From JAOUEA01 sp035249905 (lineage in GTDB: Bacteria > Actinomycetota > UBA4738 > HRBIN12), in NCBI GenBank assembly GCA_035249905.1, contig DATFFT010000095.1:1-64000 (forward strand): a DNA stretch of 64,000 nt, given 5' to 3'. The notes beneath the pieces are model-generated. The model had not been told where the DNA came from, did not search any database, and saw nothing but the letters and a program-made list of their open reading frames with translations. Made by a program: the position numbers and the translations under genes. The stretch's first letter is position 1. Each line of letters begins with the position of its first letter. Below are positions 9,226-17,201 of this stretch, in pieces.

Positions 9226-10115
9226 GTGTTCGCTCCTTTCGCGGACAGCACCACGGAACGGGTCAGATGCTGCGGATGATCGGGGTCGAGGCCCCGCTGC
9301 TCGGCGAGCGCGAGCATCAGGCTGTGCACACGGACCAGCTCCGCCATCGGATCGGAGGTCGCCGCTCGAACCGAGGCGCCCACCGAGCGAACGTCGTCGC
9401 CGATCGACGGGTCGGGGGTGCCGATCACCCAGACGAGCGTCCGGGTGCCGGCGATGCTGATCGGGCCGTGTCGGTACTCCATCGCGGGATATGCCTCGGT
9501 GTACGAGCGGGTGGCTTCCCGGAGCTTGAGCGCGGCTTCCTCCGCGATGCCGACGCTCCATCCGTGACCCAGGAAGACGAAATGCTCGAAGTCAAGATCC
9601 CCGGCCGCGATCGGCTCGGCGAGTGCCCGTTCCCCTTCTGCGATCACCGGCTCCAGGTCCTCGCCGAGGTGGGCGCGCAGCAAGGCGAGCGTCGCGGTCG
9701 CGAATCGCGTCTGCACGACGGAACGCTCGTCGGCGAATCCCATCGTCACGCGCCCGGACGCGAGCATGGCCGCGGGCGACCCCGGCACACCCGTGATCAC
9801 GGTCGTCCGCTCGTCGGTCAGACGCTCGAGCAGGCTCACGACCTCCGATGTCGTGCCGCTCCGGCTGATCGCGAGCACGTGGTCGTAGGAGCGGCCGGCC
9901 GGGAACTCCGAAGCGGGGAACGCGTCGGTCTCGCCGTGCCCACGCCGCTCACGGAGCGACGCGAACGCCCGGCCCATATAGAGCGAGGTCCCGCATCCGA
10001 CGATCGCGACGCGCTCTCCACGAGCGGGAAGTACGGCCGAGGCCTCGTGGGCCAGGTCTGCCGCCCGTCTCCATCGATCGGGCTGCGAAGCGATCTCCTG
10101 CTCGGTTTCGCTCAC
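9222..10115 (-). CDS. SIS-domain sugar isomerase/deaminase-like protein (AgaS/GlmS-C type)
   Basis: About 297 aa with two SIS (sugar isomerase) domains, seen in VAIVGCGTSLYMGRAFAS and ISRSGTTSEVVSLLERL in the first half and FLGHGWSVGIAEEAALKLRE in the second. Such proteins isomerise or deaminate phosphosugars, often amino-sugar phosphates. The start GTG at 10115 gives the typical N-terminus SETEQEIASQP. A longer reading frame continues upstream but lacks family similarity. A TTGACC-18 nt-TAGATT promoter lies just before the start. It heads the importer operon and is divergent from the DeoR regulator, which suggests control by it. An amino-sugar-related substrate is possible. Confidence 0.85.
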   Translation of the reverse strand: MSETEQEIASQPDRWRRAADLAHEASAVLPARGERVAIVGCGTSLYMGRAFASLRERRGHGETDAFPASEFPAGRSYDHVLAISRSGTTSEVVSLLERLTDERTTVITGVPGSPAAMLASGRVTMGFADERSVVQTRFATATLALLRAHLGEDLEPVIAEGERALAEPIAAGDLDFEHFVFLGHGWSVGIAEEAALKLREATRSYTEAYPAMEYRHGPISIAGTRTLVWVIGTPDPSIGDDVRSVGASVRAATSDPMAELVRVHSLMLALAEQRGLDPDHPQHLTRSVVLSAKGANT

Positions 10116-10203
10116 TCCGGCGCAATCTAGAGCATGTTCACGCACGAGGTCAATCCAGTCGAGCATGTGGCGCGCACCATGCCCCGGCGCGTATATTCGC
10201 GCG
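10116..10203. promoter_or_regulatory. Divergent promoter region of SIS/ABC operon and DeoR regulator
   Basis: Leftward: -35 TTGACC (10153-10148, minus strand), 18-nt spacer, -10 TAGATT (10129-10124), then 8 nt to the GTG at 10115. Rightward: -10 TATATT at 10192-10197, 6 nt before the GTG at 10204. Both transcripts would be leaderless or nearly so. The 88-bp gap would be the natural place for the DeoR regulator to bind, though no convincing operator repeat was found. Confidence 0.55.
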
Positions 10204-10962
10204 GTGCGGCGTTCAGGACGACTGAGCGAGATCCTCGCGATCCTGGCGGCCGAGGGCGCGGTCGACGTCGGGTCGCTCGCCGATCGGCTCGGGGTGTCCG
10301 AAGCCACGGCGCGCCGGGACCTCCAGCTGTTGGAGGAGCAGCGCATGCTCGCCCGCACCCACGGCGGCGCGATCGCGAACGACGTGATGTACGAGCTGCC
10401 GCTGCGGTACAAGGCGGCGCGCCGCCATCCCGAGAAGATCCGCATCGCGCGTGAGGCGGCGCGTCGCGTCGTCGACGGCGCGGTCGTCGGGCTCACGGGT
10501 GGCACGACGACGACCGAGGTCGCCCGCGCGATGCTCGACCGAACCGGCCTCACCGTGGTCACGAACGCGCTCAACATCGCGGGCGAGCTCGCGCTCCGGT
10601 CCGACCTGAAGCTCGTGGTGACGGGCGGAACCGCGCGGCCAGAGTCGTACGAGCTGGTCGGGCCCGTGGCCGAGCGGTCGCTCGGGGAGATGCGCCTCGA
10701 CATCGCGGTCGTGGGGGCCGACGGCGTCGCGCTCGAGGACGGGCTCACCACCCACCACGAGGTCGAAGCGGCCACGAACCGGATGCTGCTCGAGCGATCC
10801 CGCACGGTGGTGGCGGTGGCCGACAGCTCCAAGCTGGGGATCGCGACGTTCGCTCGCATCTGTCCGCTCGGCGCCGTCGACGAGCTGATCACCGACGTCG
10901 CTGCCGCCCGGTCGGCGATCGAACCGATGCGCGATGCAGGCGTGACCGTCACGATGGTCTGA
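10204..10962 (+). CDS. DeoR-family transcriptional regulator
   Basis: Repressor of about 252 aa. The N-terminal winged helix-turn-helix (residues 3-55) contains VDVGSLADRLGVSEATARRD, with the family signature continuing to the wing THGGAI. The C-terminal DeoR sensor domain, an isomerase-like fold that binds sugar phosphates, includes LTGGTTTTEVARAM and VVVTGGTARPESYELVGP. The GTG at 10204 is chosen because TATATT is 6 nt upstream and the next in-frame start (10165) precedes that promoter. It is divergently placed to the SIS/ABC/GH4 operon and probably senses the phosphosugar that operon generates. Confidence 0.92.
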   Translation: MRRSGRLSEILAILAAEGAVDVGSLADRLGVSEATARRDLQLLEEQRMLARTHGGAIANDVMYELPLRYKAARRHPEKIRIAREAARRVVDGAVVGLTGGTTTTEVARAMLDRTGLTVVTNALNIAGELALRSDLKLVVTGGTARPESYELVGPVAERSLGEMRLDIAVVGADGVALEDGLTTHHEVEAATNRMLLERSRTVVAVADSSKLGIATFARICPLGAVDELITDVAAARSAIEPMRDAGVTVTMV

Positions 10963-10992
10963 CCGGTCGCACGGCGATCCGCGCCCCCGCCG

Positions 10993-11937
10993 TCACGGCT
11001 GCGGGACCGCCAATCCGTCGGCGCCCGGCGCCGACGTCGCCAGGCCCGCGCCGGATCGCTCGAGCCGTTCCATCACGAGCCTCGCCCGACGGACGCGCTC
11101 GCGGGCCATGGCGACGCCGACCCCCTCGAGGTGCCGGCCCCACGGATAGAGCGCCGGCGCGTTCCGTAACCCGAACTTGACGTACAGGGGCGCCGCCACC
11201 CGGATCAGCTCGAGCACCTCGTGCTCGCGCACGAACCCTCCGAGGTCGTCGGGCGACTCGACGTACACATCGAGGGGCACGTCGACCGCTGCGCGCATCG
11301 CCGCGAGTTGAGCGGGGCCGAGGTCGCCGGGCACGTTCAGGGTGTCCGCTCCGAGCCCCGCAACGACGCGGGCCGTCGCCGGGTTGCCGATCGCGGCCAT
11401 CACCGAGACCTTGGCCTGCATGTCGTGGGGAAGGCCTCCGGTGCGCCGGAGCTCCTCGAACGACGCGAGGACACCGATGTCGGCGATCAACACGCTGCGG
11501 AACCCGTGCTCGGCAGCTCGCATCGCATCGTCGAGGCAGGCGCGGAGCTGATCGTGGCCCCACGCCGCCGCACCCAGGGCACCGCCCGCCGGTGAACGAG
11601 CGCTCGCCGATGGACCCCACGACGCACCGGGTCGCGCGAAGAGGCTGACCTCGACGCCTGCATCGGCGGCCACCCGAGCCATGCGATCCAGCTCGGCGTC
11701 GGTGAGCATCCATACTCCGCTTCCCTGCGACACGCGGCGAACCGGGACGTCGAGCGCAGCGGCCTCCTCGAGCACGGCCTCGAGACATGCCGGCCCCTCG
11801 ACGCTCGGGATCTCGATCCGGAACGCGACACCGTCGGGGAACCGGCCGGCCGATCCCGGGACGTCGGCCGGCTCGCGCGCCGGCACACCGAGTGCGTCGA
11901 GCGCGGCATCGATCGCTCGTTCCGCCGCGTCGCTCAT
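10993..11937 (-). CDS. TIM-barrel protein, tentatively peptidase U32-like
   Basis: About 314 aa, last gene of the operon beginning at 17043 or a promoter inside it. The segments AFRIEIPSVEGP, DMQAKVSVMAAIGNP, LGADTLNVPGDL, DVPLDVYVESPDDLGGF and VKFGLRNAPALYPWGRH look like strands and loops of a TIM barrel. I associate this pattern with proteins annotated as U32-family peptidases in sugar catabolic loci, but a peptidase role is doubtful there and catalytic residues cannot be assigned. The ATG at 11937 overlaps the GH4 stop. A phosphosugar epimerase or aldolase role would fit the context equally well. Confidence 0.6.
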   Translation of the reverse strand: MSDAAERAIDAALDALGVPAREPADVPGSAGRFPDGVAFRIEIPSVEGPACLEAVLEEAAALDVPVRRVSQGSGVWMLTDAELDRMARVAADAGVEVSLFARPGASWGPSASARSPAGGALGAAAWGHDQLRACLDDAMRAAEHGFRSVLIADIGVLASFEELRRTGGLPHDMQAKVSVMAAIGNPATARVVAGLGADTLNVPGDLGPAQLAAMRAAVDVPLDVYVESPDDLGGFVREHEVLELIRVAAPLYVKFGLRNAPALYPWGRHLEGVGVAMARERVRRARLVMERLERSGAGLATSAPGADGLAVPQP

Positions 11938-13283
11938 CGCGCGTTCGGTTTCGGACCGAACCGAGGCAGCCACCGCGCCTCGGCCTCCAGCATGCGATCG
12001 GTCATCTCGTGGATGTTCGGCAGCGTCTGCATCGCGCTGGTCAGCGGATCGAGGGCGACCGCTGCGTGCACCAGATCTCGATCGCCGGTCAGGGCGGCTT
12101 CGACCGTGAGCCCCTGCACCGCGATCTGCGTCTGGTTCAGGGCGGCGCACGCCGGGGGCAAGGTCCCGTACCGCATCGGCCGCACGCCGTTGCCGTCGAC
12201 GGCGCACGCCACCTCGACGCACGCCTCAGCCGACAGGTTCTCGATCGAGCCGGCGTTGCGGACGTTCCCGTACACCACCCGAGGCATGCCGGTCACGAGG
12301 CTGTCGACGATCGGCGCCGCGAACTCGCCGCCGTGGTGGATGCCGTCGCGGCGCGATTCATCGATGATCTCGTCGTCGTGGCCGGCGGCGTCGGACGATC
12401 GGCAGACCGTCAGATAGTCCCACCGGCGATCGAGGTAGTGGGCCACCAGCTCCGGCGTCGTGCGGAACCAGGCCCAGTACTCGCTCGCATGATGGCTCGA
12501 TTCCGTGTGGAAGTAGCCCGTGAGGAGCATCAGCTCCGTGCGAACCCGCTCGATGCTTTCGTACGGGTCGTCTGATCGCGGCAGCAGGGGCTCGGTGCCG
12601 TCGACGTGCCGGGCCCGCATCACCTTTCGGATCCGGGGGATCAGATCCTCGTCGCCGCGGCGGTAGGTCGTGAACCACGCCGTGTGGTTCACGCCCGCGC
12701 ACTCGAACGTGACGTCCTCGTACGGGGCACCGAGCTCGTCCGCGAGCTGTTCGGACGTGCCCTGCACGCTGTGGCACAGTCCAACGATCTTCACGCCGGT
12801 CAGCTCCGTCGCCCAGCAGTTCACCGACATCGGGTTCGCGTAGTTGAGGAGCCACGCGGCCGGGCAGATCTCCAGCATCGTCTCGGCCACCTCGCGCAGG
12901 GCCTCGACGGTGCGCAGCCCTCGGAACACGCCACCCGGTCCGAGCGTGTCGCCCACCGTCTGATCGATGCCGTACTCCCGAGGGATCTCGATGTCGGATG
13001 CGTAGGCCTCGAGACCGCCCACCTGGAACACCGTGATCACGACGTCGGCACCGCCGAGAGCCGTCCTCAGGTCGCCCGGCACCTCGACCCGCGCTCGCGT
13101 GCCGGCGATGCCGATCAAGGCTCGCGCCGCCTCGGCGGTGCGTTCGGCCGCCCCGATGTCGATGTCGTAGAGCACGAGCGTCGATCCGCCGAGCGCCGGG
13201 AACGACAGGATGTCGCGGGTGAGCTCGAGCGGGAAGACCCACCCGCCCGCACCGACGATCACGATCCGGGGTCCGTCCGTCAT
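11934..13283 (-). CDS. Glycoside hydrolase family 4, second copy
   Basis: About 449 aa. Family blocks are VIVGAGGWVFPLEL (nucleotide site), DIDIGAAERT, GDTLGPGGVFRGLRT, LLNYANPMSVNC, GLCHSVQGT and CAGVNHTAWF. NAD+- and metal-dependent glycosidase by family. It differs considerably from the GH4 at 4680-5987 (for example GAGGWVF against GAGSAEF), so it probably has another specificity and is not a recent duplicate. The start is the ATG at 13283 giving TDGPRIVIVG; the ORF extends upstream without family similarity. It lies between an alcohol dehydrogenase and the U32-like gene. Confidence 0.9.
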   Translation of the reverse strand: MTDGPRIVIVGAGGWVFPLELTRDILSFPALGGSTLVLYDIDIGAAERTAEAARALIGIAGTRARVEVPGDLRTALGGADVVITVFQVGGLEAYASDIEIPREYGIDQTVGDTLGPGGVFRGLRTVEALREVAETMLEICPAAWLLNYANPMSVNCWATELTGVKIVGLCHSVQGTSEQLADELGAPYEDVTFECAGVNHTAWFTTYRRGDEDLIPRIRKVMRARHVDGTEPLLPRSDDPYESIERVRTELMLLTGYFHTESSHHASEYWAWFRTTPELVAHYLDRRWDYLTVCRSSDAAGHDDEIIDESRRDGIHHGGEFAAPIVDSLVTGMPRVVYGNVRNAGSIENLSAEACVEVACAVDGNGVRPMRYGTLPPACAALNQTQIAVQGLTVEAALTGDRDLVHAAVALDPLTSAMQTLPNIHEMTDRMLEAEARWLPRFGPKPNAR

Positions 13284-13320
13284 GTCGCGGTCCTTCGTTC
13301 CCACCGCGTTCTCGTGGGTC

Positions 13321-14322
13321 TCACGGCACGAGCACCACCTTCGTGTAGGCGGCACCGTCGGCCAGGTCCTCGAATGCCGACTGCCCCTCGCTCATCGGGA
13401 GCCGCGTGATCCAGGACCCCGCGTCGACGTCGCCGGACGCGAGCAGCTGCCGGGCGCGCGCGAAGTCGGCCGGCAGGCACGCGTACGAGCCCGTGACGGT
13501 CGCCCCCTTGGAGATCAGGGTCTGATAGGCGAGCGGCCCCTCCAACGCCCCGAGGCCGAGGGCTTCGATCCTGCCGCCGAAGCGCACCGCCGTCAGCGCG
13601 AGCTCCCAGGTCGAGGGCAGGCCGGCGGCATCGATCACGACATCGACACCTGTCCCCGACGTCGCCTCTGCGAGCGCCGCCGTCGCTTCCTCGGGCGCGA
13701 GCGGTTCCGCACCCAGCGTTGCGGCCAGCGTGAGCCGCTGCGCCAGCTTGTCGACCACGAAGGCTCGCCGGGCGCCGTCCAACAGGGCCACGCGGGCCGC
13801 GAACAGGCCGATCGCGCCGGCCCCGATCACGAGGACGTCGTGGCCGGGACCCACCGAGCGCTCCACCGCATGGACCGCATTGGCCAGGGGCTCGATGAGG
13901 GCGCCGGACTCATCGGCGAGGCGGTCGGGCATCGCCACCACCTGCGTCCCAGGGATCGTGAACGCCTCGGCGAAGGCGCCGGGGAAGCTCATGCCCATCA
14001 GGCGCCGCTGCGGGCACAGGTTGGGCCGGCCCTCGAGGCAGCGCGGGCACACGCCGCAGGGCACGACCGGCATCGCGACGACACGGGATCCGAGGACGGC
14101 CGTGTCGACCTCGTCTCCCACCGCGTCGATGTCGCCGACGGCCTCGTGACCCATGACCAGCGGCGGCACACGCCGAGGGCTCGCCTCTCGGAACCCGTGC
14201 AGGTCGGAGCCGCAGATGGCACTCGCCCGCATGCGAACGCGCACCTCCCCCGGCGCGGGAGACGGCTCGGGCAGATCCTGGAGCTCCATCCGCCGCGGCC
14301 CGAGGTAGACGAGCGCCTTCAT
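13321..14322 (-). CDS. Zinc-dependent alcohol/polyol dehydrogenase
   Basis: Medium-chain dehydrogenase of 333 aa. The catalytic zinc Cys is in SAICGSDLHG and the catalytic His in GHEAVGDIDAVG. The structural zinc site has four cysteines in CGVCPRCLEGRPNLC. The NAD(P)-binding motif is VIGAGAIGLFAARVA. Relatives oxidise sorbitol, threonine or other polyols, and the exact substrate is not deducible. The ATG at 14322 overlaps the stop of the upstream UlaG-like gene (ATGA). Context points to oxidation of a sugar alcohol or a keto-sugar in the same catabolic route as the adjacent GH4. Confidence 0.92.
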   Translation of the reverse strand: MKALVYLGPRRMELQDLPEPSPAPGEVRVRMRASAICGSDLHGFREASPRRVPPLVMGHEAVGDIDAVGDEVDTAVLGSRVVAMPVVPCGVCPRCLEGRPNLCPQRRLMGMSFPGAFAEAFTIPGTQVVAMPDRLADESGALIEPLANAVHAVERSVGPGHDVLVIGAGAIGLFAARVALLDGARRAFVVDKLAQRLTLAATLGAEPLAPEEATAALAEATSGTGVDVVIDAAGLPSTWELALTAVRFGGRIEALGLGALEGPLAYQTLISKGATVTGSYACLPADFARARQLLASGDVDAGSWITRLPMSEGQSAFEDLADGAAYTKVVLVP

Positions 14323-15158
14323 GGCCGCTGCCCGCGCGCCGCCACGACGAACGGCTCGTCTCGAGAAGGAACGAGCACGGCGACATGGCGCGCTTCCTGC
14401 TCCGCTGCCTCCACGACCTTCGGGGTCGACCCGAGGTTCCCGCGGATCATGTCGTGATGCATGGGGACGAGCGTGTCGGCGCCGATATCGGCCGCGAGTC
14501 GAGGCGCCTCTCGCTCGTTCAGGTTGCCCACGATCCCCCGGGCCTCCCGCTCCGCAGATCGCCCGTTGACCGGCAGCAGCGCCACGTCCGGATCGAGCCG
14601 TCGCACCGCGGCCTCCATGCCCTCGTAGAGGATCGTGTCGCCGGCGTGGTAGAGACGCACGCCGTCGGCGTCGACCACGTAGCCGAGGAACCTGACCTCG
14701 CCCCCTGAGATCTCCTCCCCGAATCCGTAGGCGTCGTCCATCGTGACGCCGTGGCACGCGGGCACGGCCTCGACGGTGAACCCCGCGACCTCGTGCCGCT
14801 CCCCCGGCTGCACCCCCAGCACCCGGTCGGCGGCGACGCCGGCCTCGGTGACCTGATCCATGATCGGTGTCGGGACCACGAAGACGGCGCCCGGCGACGC
14901 GGCCGCGATCGCGGGCGCGGTCTCGGCGTCGAAGTGATCGATGTGTTCGTGGGTGCACAACACGACGTCGACCCCGCTGGCCGACGTCGGCGCCAGGGTC
15001 GCCTCGTACAGGCGATCCTCGTGCGCCGACAGGAACGGGTCGACGAGCGCGGTCCGTCCCCCGGCCGAGATCGCGAACCCGGCCTGCCCGAGCCAGGTCA
15101 GCGCCACGACCCCATGGCCCGTGCGCGCCTGCCGCAGCCGGTCGAGCGGCGACATCAT
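14319..15158 (-). CDS. Metallo-beta-lactamase-fold hydrolase, UlaG-like
   Basis: About 279 aa with the metal-binding motif THEHIDHFD, a further His in PACHGVTMDD, the Asp in YHAGDT and a late His in PMHHDMIRGN. This pattern matches the UlaG subfamily (L-ascorbate-6-phosphate lactonase relatives), which open lactones or hydrolyse phosphate esters of sugars. In this operon a sugar lactonase acting after the dehydrogenase is plausible. The ATG at 15158 has a second in-frame Met next to it. AAAGG lies upstream, 25 bp after the SDR stop. Confidence 0.85.
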   Translation of the reverse strand: MMSPLDRLRQARTGHGVVALTWLGQAGFAISAGGRTALVDPFLSAHEDRLYEATLAPTSASGVDVVLCTHEHIDHFDAETAPAIAAASPGAVFVVPTPIMDQVTEAGVAADRVLGVQPGERHEVAGFTVEAVPACHGVTMDDAYGFGEEISGGEVRFLGYVVDADGVRLYHAGDTILYEGMEAAVRRLDPDVALLPVNGRSAEREARGIVGNLNEREAPRLAADIGADTLVPMHHDMIRGNLGSTPKVVEAAEQEARHVAVLVPSRDEPFVVAARGQRP

Positions 15159-15183
15159 GCGATCGCGCCTTTCCGTTCCCCCA

Positions 15184-15939
15184 TCACATCACCGCCGTCT
15201 GACCGCCGTCGACCACGATCGCCGCGCCGTGCACGAACGAGGCATCGTCCGAGGCGAGGAACGCGTATGCGGCCGCGACCTCCTCGGGGGTGCCTCGGCG
15301 ACCGAGCGGGATGTGCTCACGCTCGTAGGCCCGGAACTCCTGCTCGCTCGCGAGCTCGCGGTTGAGCGGTGTGTCGACGAATCCCGGGCACACGCAGTTG
15401 ACCCTGATGCCGTGCGCTCCGAGCTCGACCGCCATCGACCTCGAGAGCTGCAACACGCCTCCCTTGGAGACGTTGTACGCGGTGAAGTCGGCCTCGCCGC
15501 CGAGGGCGTTGGTCGAGGCCATGTTGGCGATCACGCCGCCGTCCCCGTGGGCGACCATGGCCCGAGCGACGGCGCGGGCAACGAGGAACATCCCACGGAG
15601 GTTCACGGCGATGATGCGGTCCCACGACTCCGGCTCGGTCTCGAGGAACGGCGCCTTCCGAGCGATCCCGGCATTGTTGATCAACACGTCGATCCGCCCG
15701 AGGGATCGCGTCGCGTCCTCGACGATCCTCTCGACGTCCGGCTCGCCGCTCACATCCCCGTGGGCGCCGCCGATCCCGCCGAGGTCTCGGAGCTCCGCGA
15801 CCGCATCGGCGACCTCCCGTTCGTCGAGCCCCGTCAGGAACACCCGGGCTCCTTCGTCCAGGAACCGGCGCGCCGTCGCGAGCCCGATCCCGCTCGAGCC
15901 TCCCGTCACCAGCACGCCCTTCCCGACCAGCCCCCGCAT
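15184..15939 (-). CDS. Short-chain dehydrogenase/reductase
   Basis: Classical SDR of 251 aa. The cofactor motif is VTGGSSGIGLA at residues 11-21, the NNAG motif is INNAGIARK, and the active-site Tyr and Lys are in YNVSKGG, preceded by a conserved Ser in MASTNALGG. The C-terminus GAAIVVDGGQTAVM is typical of the glucose 1-dehydrogenase/FabG-like group. Its start codon abuts the stop of the D-threonine-aldolase-like gene (TGA-ATG), so the two are cotranscribed. A sugar or hydroxyacid substrate is likely from the neighbours. Confidence 0.92.
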   Translation of the reverse strand: MRGLVGKGVLVTGGSSGIGLATARRFLDEGARVFLTGLDEREVADAVAELRDLGGIGGAHGDVSGEPDVERIVEDATRSLGRIDVLINNAGIARKAPFLETEPESWDRIIAVNLRGMFLVARAVARAMVAHGDGGVIANMASTNALGGEADFTAYNVSKGGVLQLSRSMAVELGAHGIRVNCVCPGFVDTPLNRELASEQEFRAYEREHIPLGRRGTPEEVAAAYAFLASDDASFVHGAAIVVDGGQTAVM

Positions 15940-17043
15940 TCAGCGCACGCACCCTCGTGCCTCGATCGCGATCTCGTGATCGACCCGGCCCCCGCGGATG
16001 CCGAACGCGACGTCGAACAGGTTCACGCAGCTGCACACGTGCAGCGGCACCACCTGGAGCCGCTCACCGATCGAGACCTCGCCGCCGCCGTCGATGTGTC
16101 CGACGCCGTGTTCCTCCGTCATGAAGTCCAGGGACAGGTCGGGCCGGCCGATGACGAGACCCCGTCCGGGGGACGGTGGTCCGTCGCCACCGTCGGAGCT
16201 GAACGACTTGGTGCCGCCGTCGACGAGGAAGCGTTCGGCGGTCGGCCTCGCGACGACGGTCACGAGCACGCGCGCCGCACACGCCTCCGTCGTGGCGACG
16301 CCGAGGCGGAGCTGCTGGACATCGTTGAAGACGTAGGTCCCCGGCCGGATCTCCGTCACGCCCGGCACCGTCGCCGTGATACGCGCGGTCGGAGTGGATC
16401 CGACGCTGATCTCGCGGATCTCCAATCCGGTGCGAGCACACAGCTCAGCGGTCTCCAGCAACGCGGACGCCTCTCGCTCCGCGATGCTCCTCAGCTCGCG
16501 GGCATCCGACGCCCGATAGGCGTGGCCGGCGTGCGTGAGGAGCCCGACGACCTCGATGCCCGGGACGCCAGCGACGTCGCGAGCGAGCGACGCCGACGGC
16601 TCGCCCGGCGATCGACCCATCCGGTGGAGCCCGCTGTCGACCTCGACCAGCACGGGGACGTCGCGACCCAGCCGAGCGCCGAGGCGGCCCAGCCCTTCTG
16701 CCACCTCGAGCGTATCGAGACTCACACGGATCTCCGCCCGAGCCAGCAAGCTCGCGAGCCGCCCGAGCTTGATCTCTCCGACGATCGGATAGGCGATCAA
16801 CAGGTCGTCGAATCCGGCGCCGGCCATGACCTCCGCCTCACCGAGCTTCGCGACCGTGAGGCCTCGAGCGCCGGCCTCGACCTGCATCCGGGCGATCTCC
16901 GGCGACTTGTGCGTCTTCACGTGCGGTCGCAGGGTGACGCCGGCCTCTCGCGCCACGTCGGCCATCGCGGCGACGTTGCGTTCCACCTGATCGAGATCGA
17001 AGAGCAGAGCCGGGGTATCGATCTGATCGATGCGATCGCTCAT
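15940..17043 (-). CDS. D-threonine aldolase / D-serine dehydratase-like PLP enzyme
   Basis: About 367 aa, alanine-racemase-type fold. The PLP lysine lies in RPHVKTHKSPE near residue 43; TPALLFDLDQVERN marks the N-terminus and GGTKSF the second domain. A probable metal site is PLHVCSCVNL, the His-x-Cys arrangement of D-threonine aldolase and eukaryote-type D-serine dehydratase. The reaction would be cleavage of a beta-hydroxy-D-amino acid or a related aldol. It is the first gene of the minus-strand operon, behind a good promoter (17119-17148) with an IclR-type palindrome in the leader (17082-17096). Confidence 0.88.
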   Translation of the reverse strand: MSDRIDQIDTPALLFDLDQVERNVAAMADVAREAGVTLRPHVKTHKSPEIARMQVEAGARGLTVAKLGEAEVMAGAGFDDLLIAYPIVGEIKLGRLASLLARAEIRVSLDTLEVAEGLGRLGARLGRDVPVLVEVDSGLHRMGRSPGEPSASLARDVAGVPGIEVVGLLTHAGHAYRASDARELRSIAEREASALLETAELCARTGLEIREISVGSTPTARITATVPGVTEIRPGTYVFNDVQQLRLGVATTEACAARVLVTVVARPTAERFLVDGGTKSFSSDGGDGPPSPGRGLVIGRPDLSLDFMTEEHGVGHIDGGGEVSIGERLQVVPLHVCSCVNLFDVAFGIRGGRVDHEIAIEARGCVR

Positions 17044-17081
17044 GGACCCGGGTGTCGACCTCCGCGTGAGACCCTGGGCTG

Positions 17082-17096
17082 TTCCGTTGTACGGAA
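17082..17096. promoter_or_regulatory. Candidate IclR-type operator
   Basis: TTCCGTTGTACGGAA is an inverted repeat with 6-bp perfect arms and a 3-nt centre. It resembles the TTCCG-N5-CGGAA sites bound by IclR-family regulators, and an IclR gene lies 1.2 kb away (18301-19065). It sits about 16-30 nt downstream of the predicted transcription start of the 17043 operon, where a bound repressor would block elongation. Confidence 0.55.
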
Positions 17097-17118
17097 AGTC
17101 GTTCTGCAATCGGACTCG

Positions 17119-17148
17119 ACCATAGCGATGGCCATCGACCGGAGTCAA
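17119..17148 (-). promoter_or_regulatory. Promoter of the D-threonine-aldolase-like operon
   Basis: On the minus strand, TTGACT (17148-17143), an 18-nt spacer and TATGGT (17124-17119). This is one of the best -35/-10 pairs in the window. Transcription would start near 17112, giving a leader of about 70 nt that contains the IclR-type palindrome. Confidence 0.6.
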
Positions 17149-17201
17149 GCGGGTGCGCTCCTCGACGCCGGAGCGGTTCCGAAGCTCGTACCGTGCCCGA
17201 T

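Noticed and set aside
9225..10952. Long minus-strand frame extending the SIS gene across the DeoR gene
   Set aside because: The upstream part is antisense to DeoR, is Ser/Arg-rich and lacks homology; the family N-terminus and promoter place the start at 10115.
17193..17201. GTG at 17193 as the start of the amidohydrolase
   Set aside because: It lies within the TACCGT -10 box; the ATG at 17202 is correctly spaced for a leaderless transcript.
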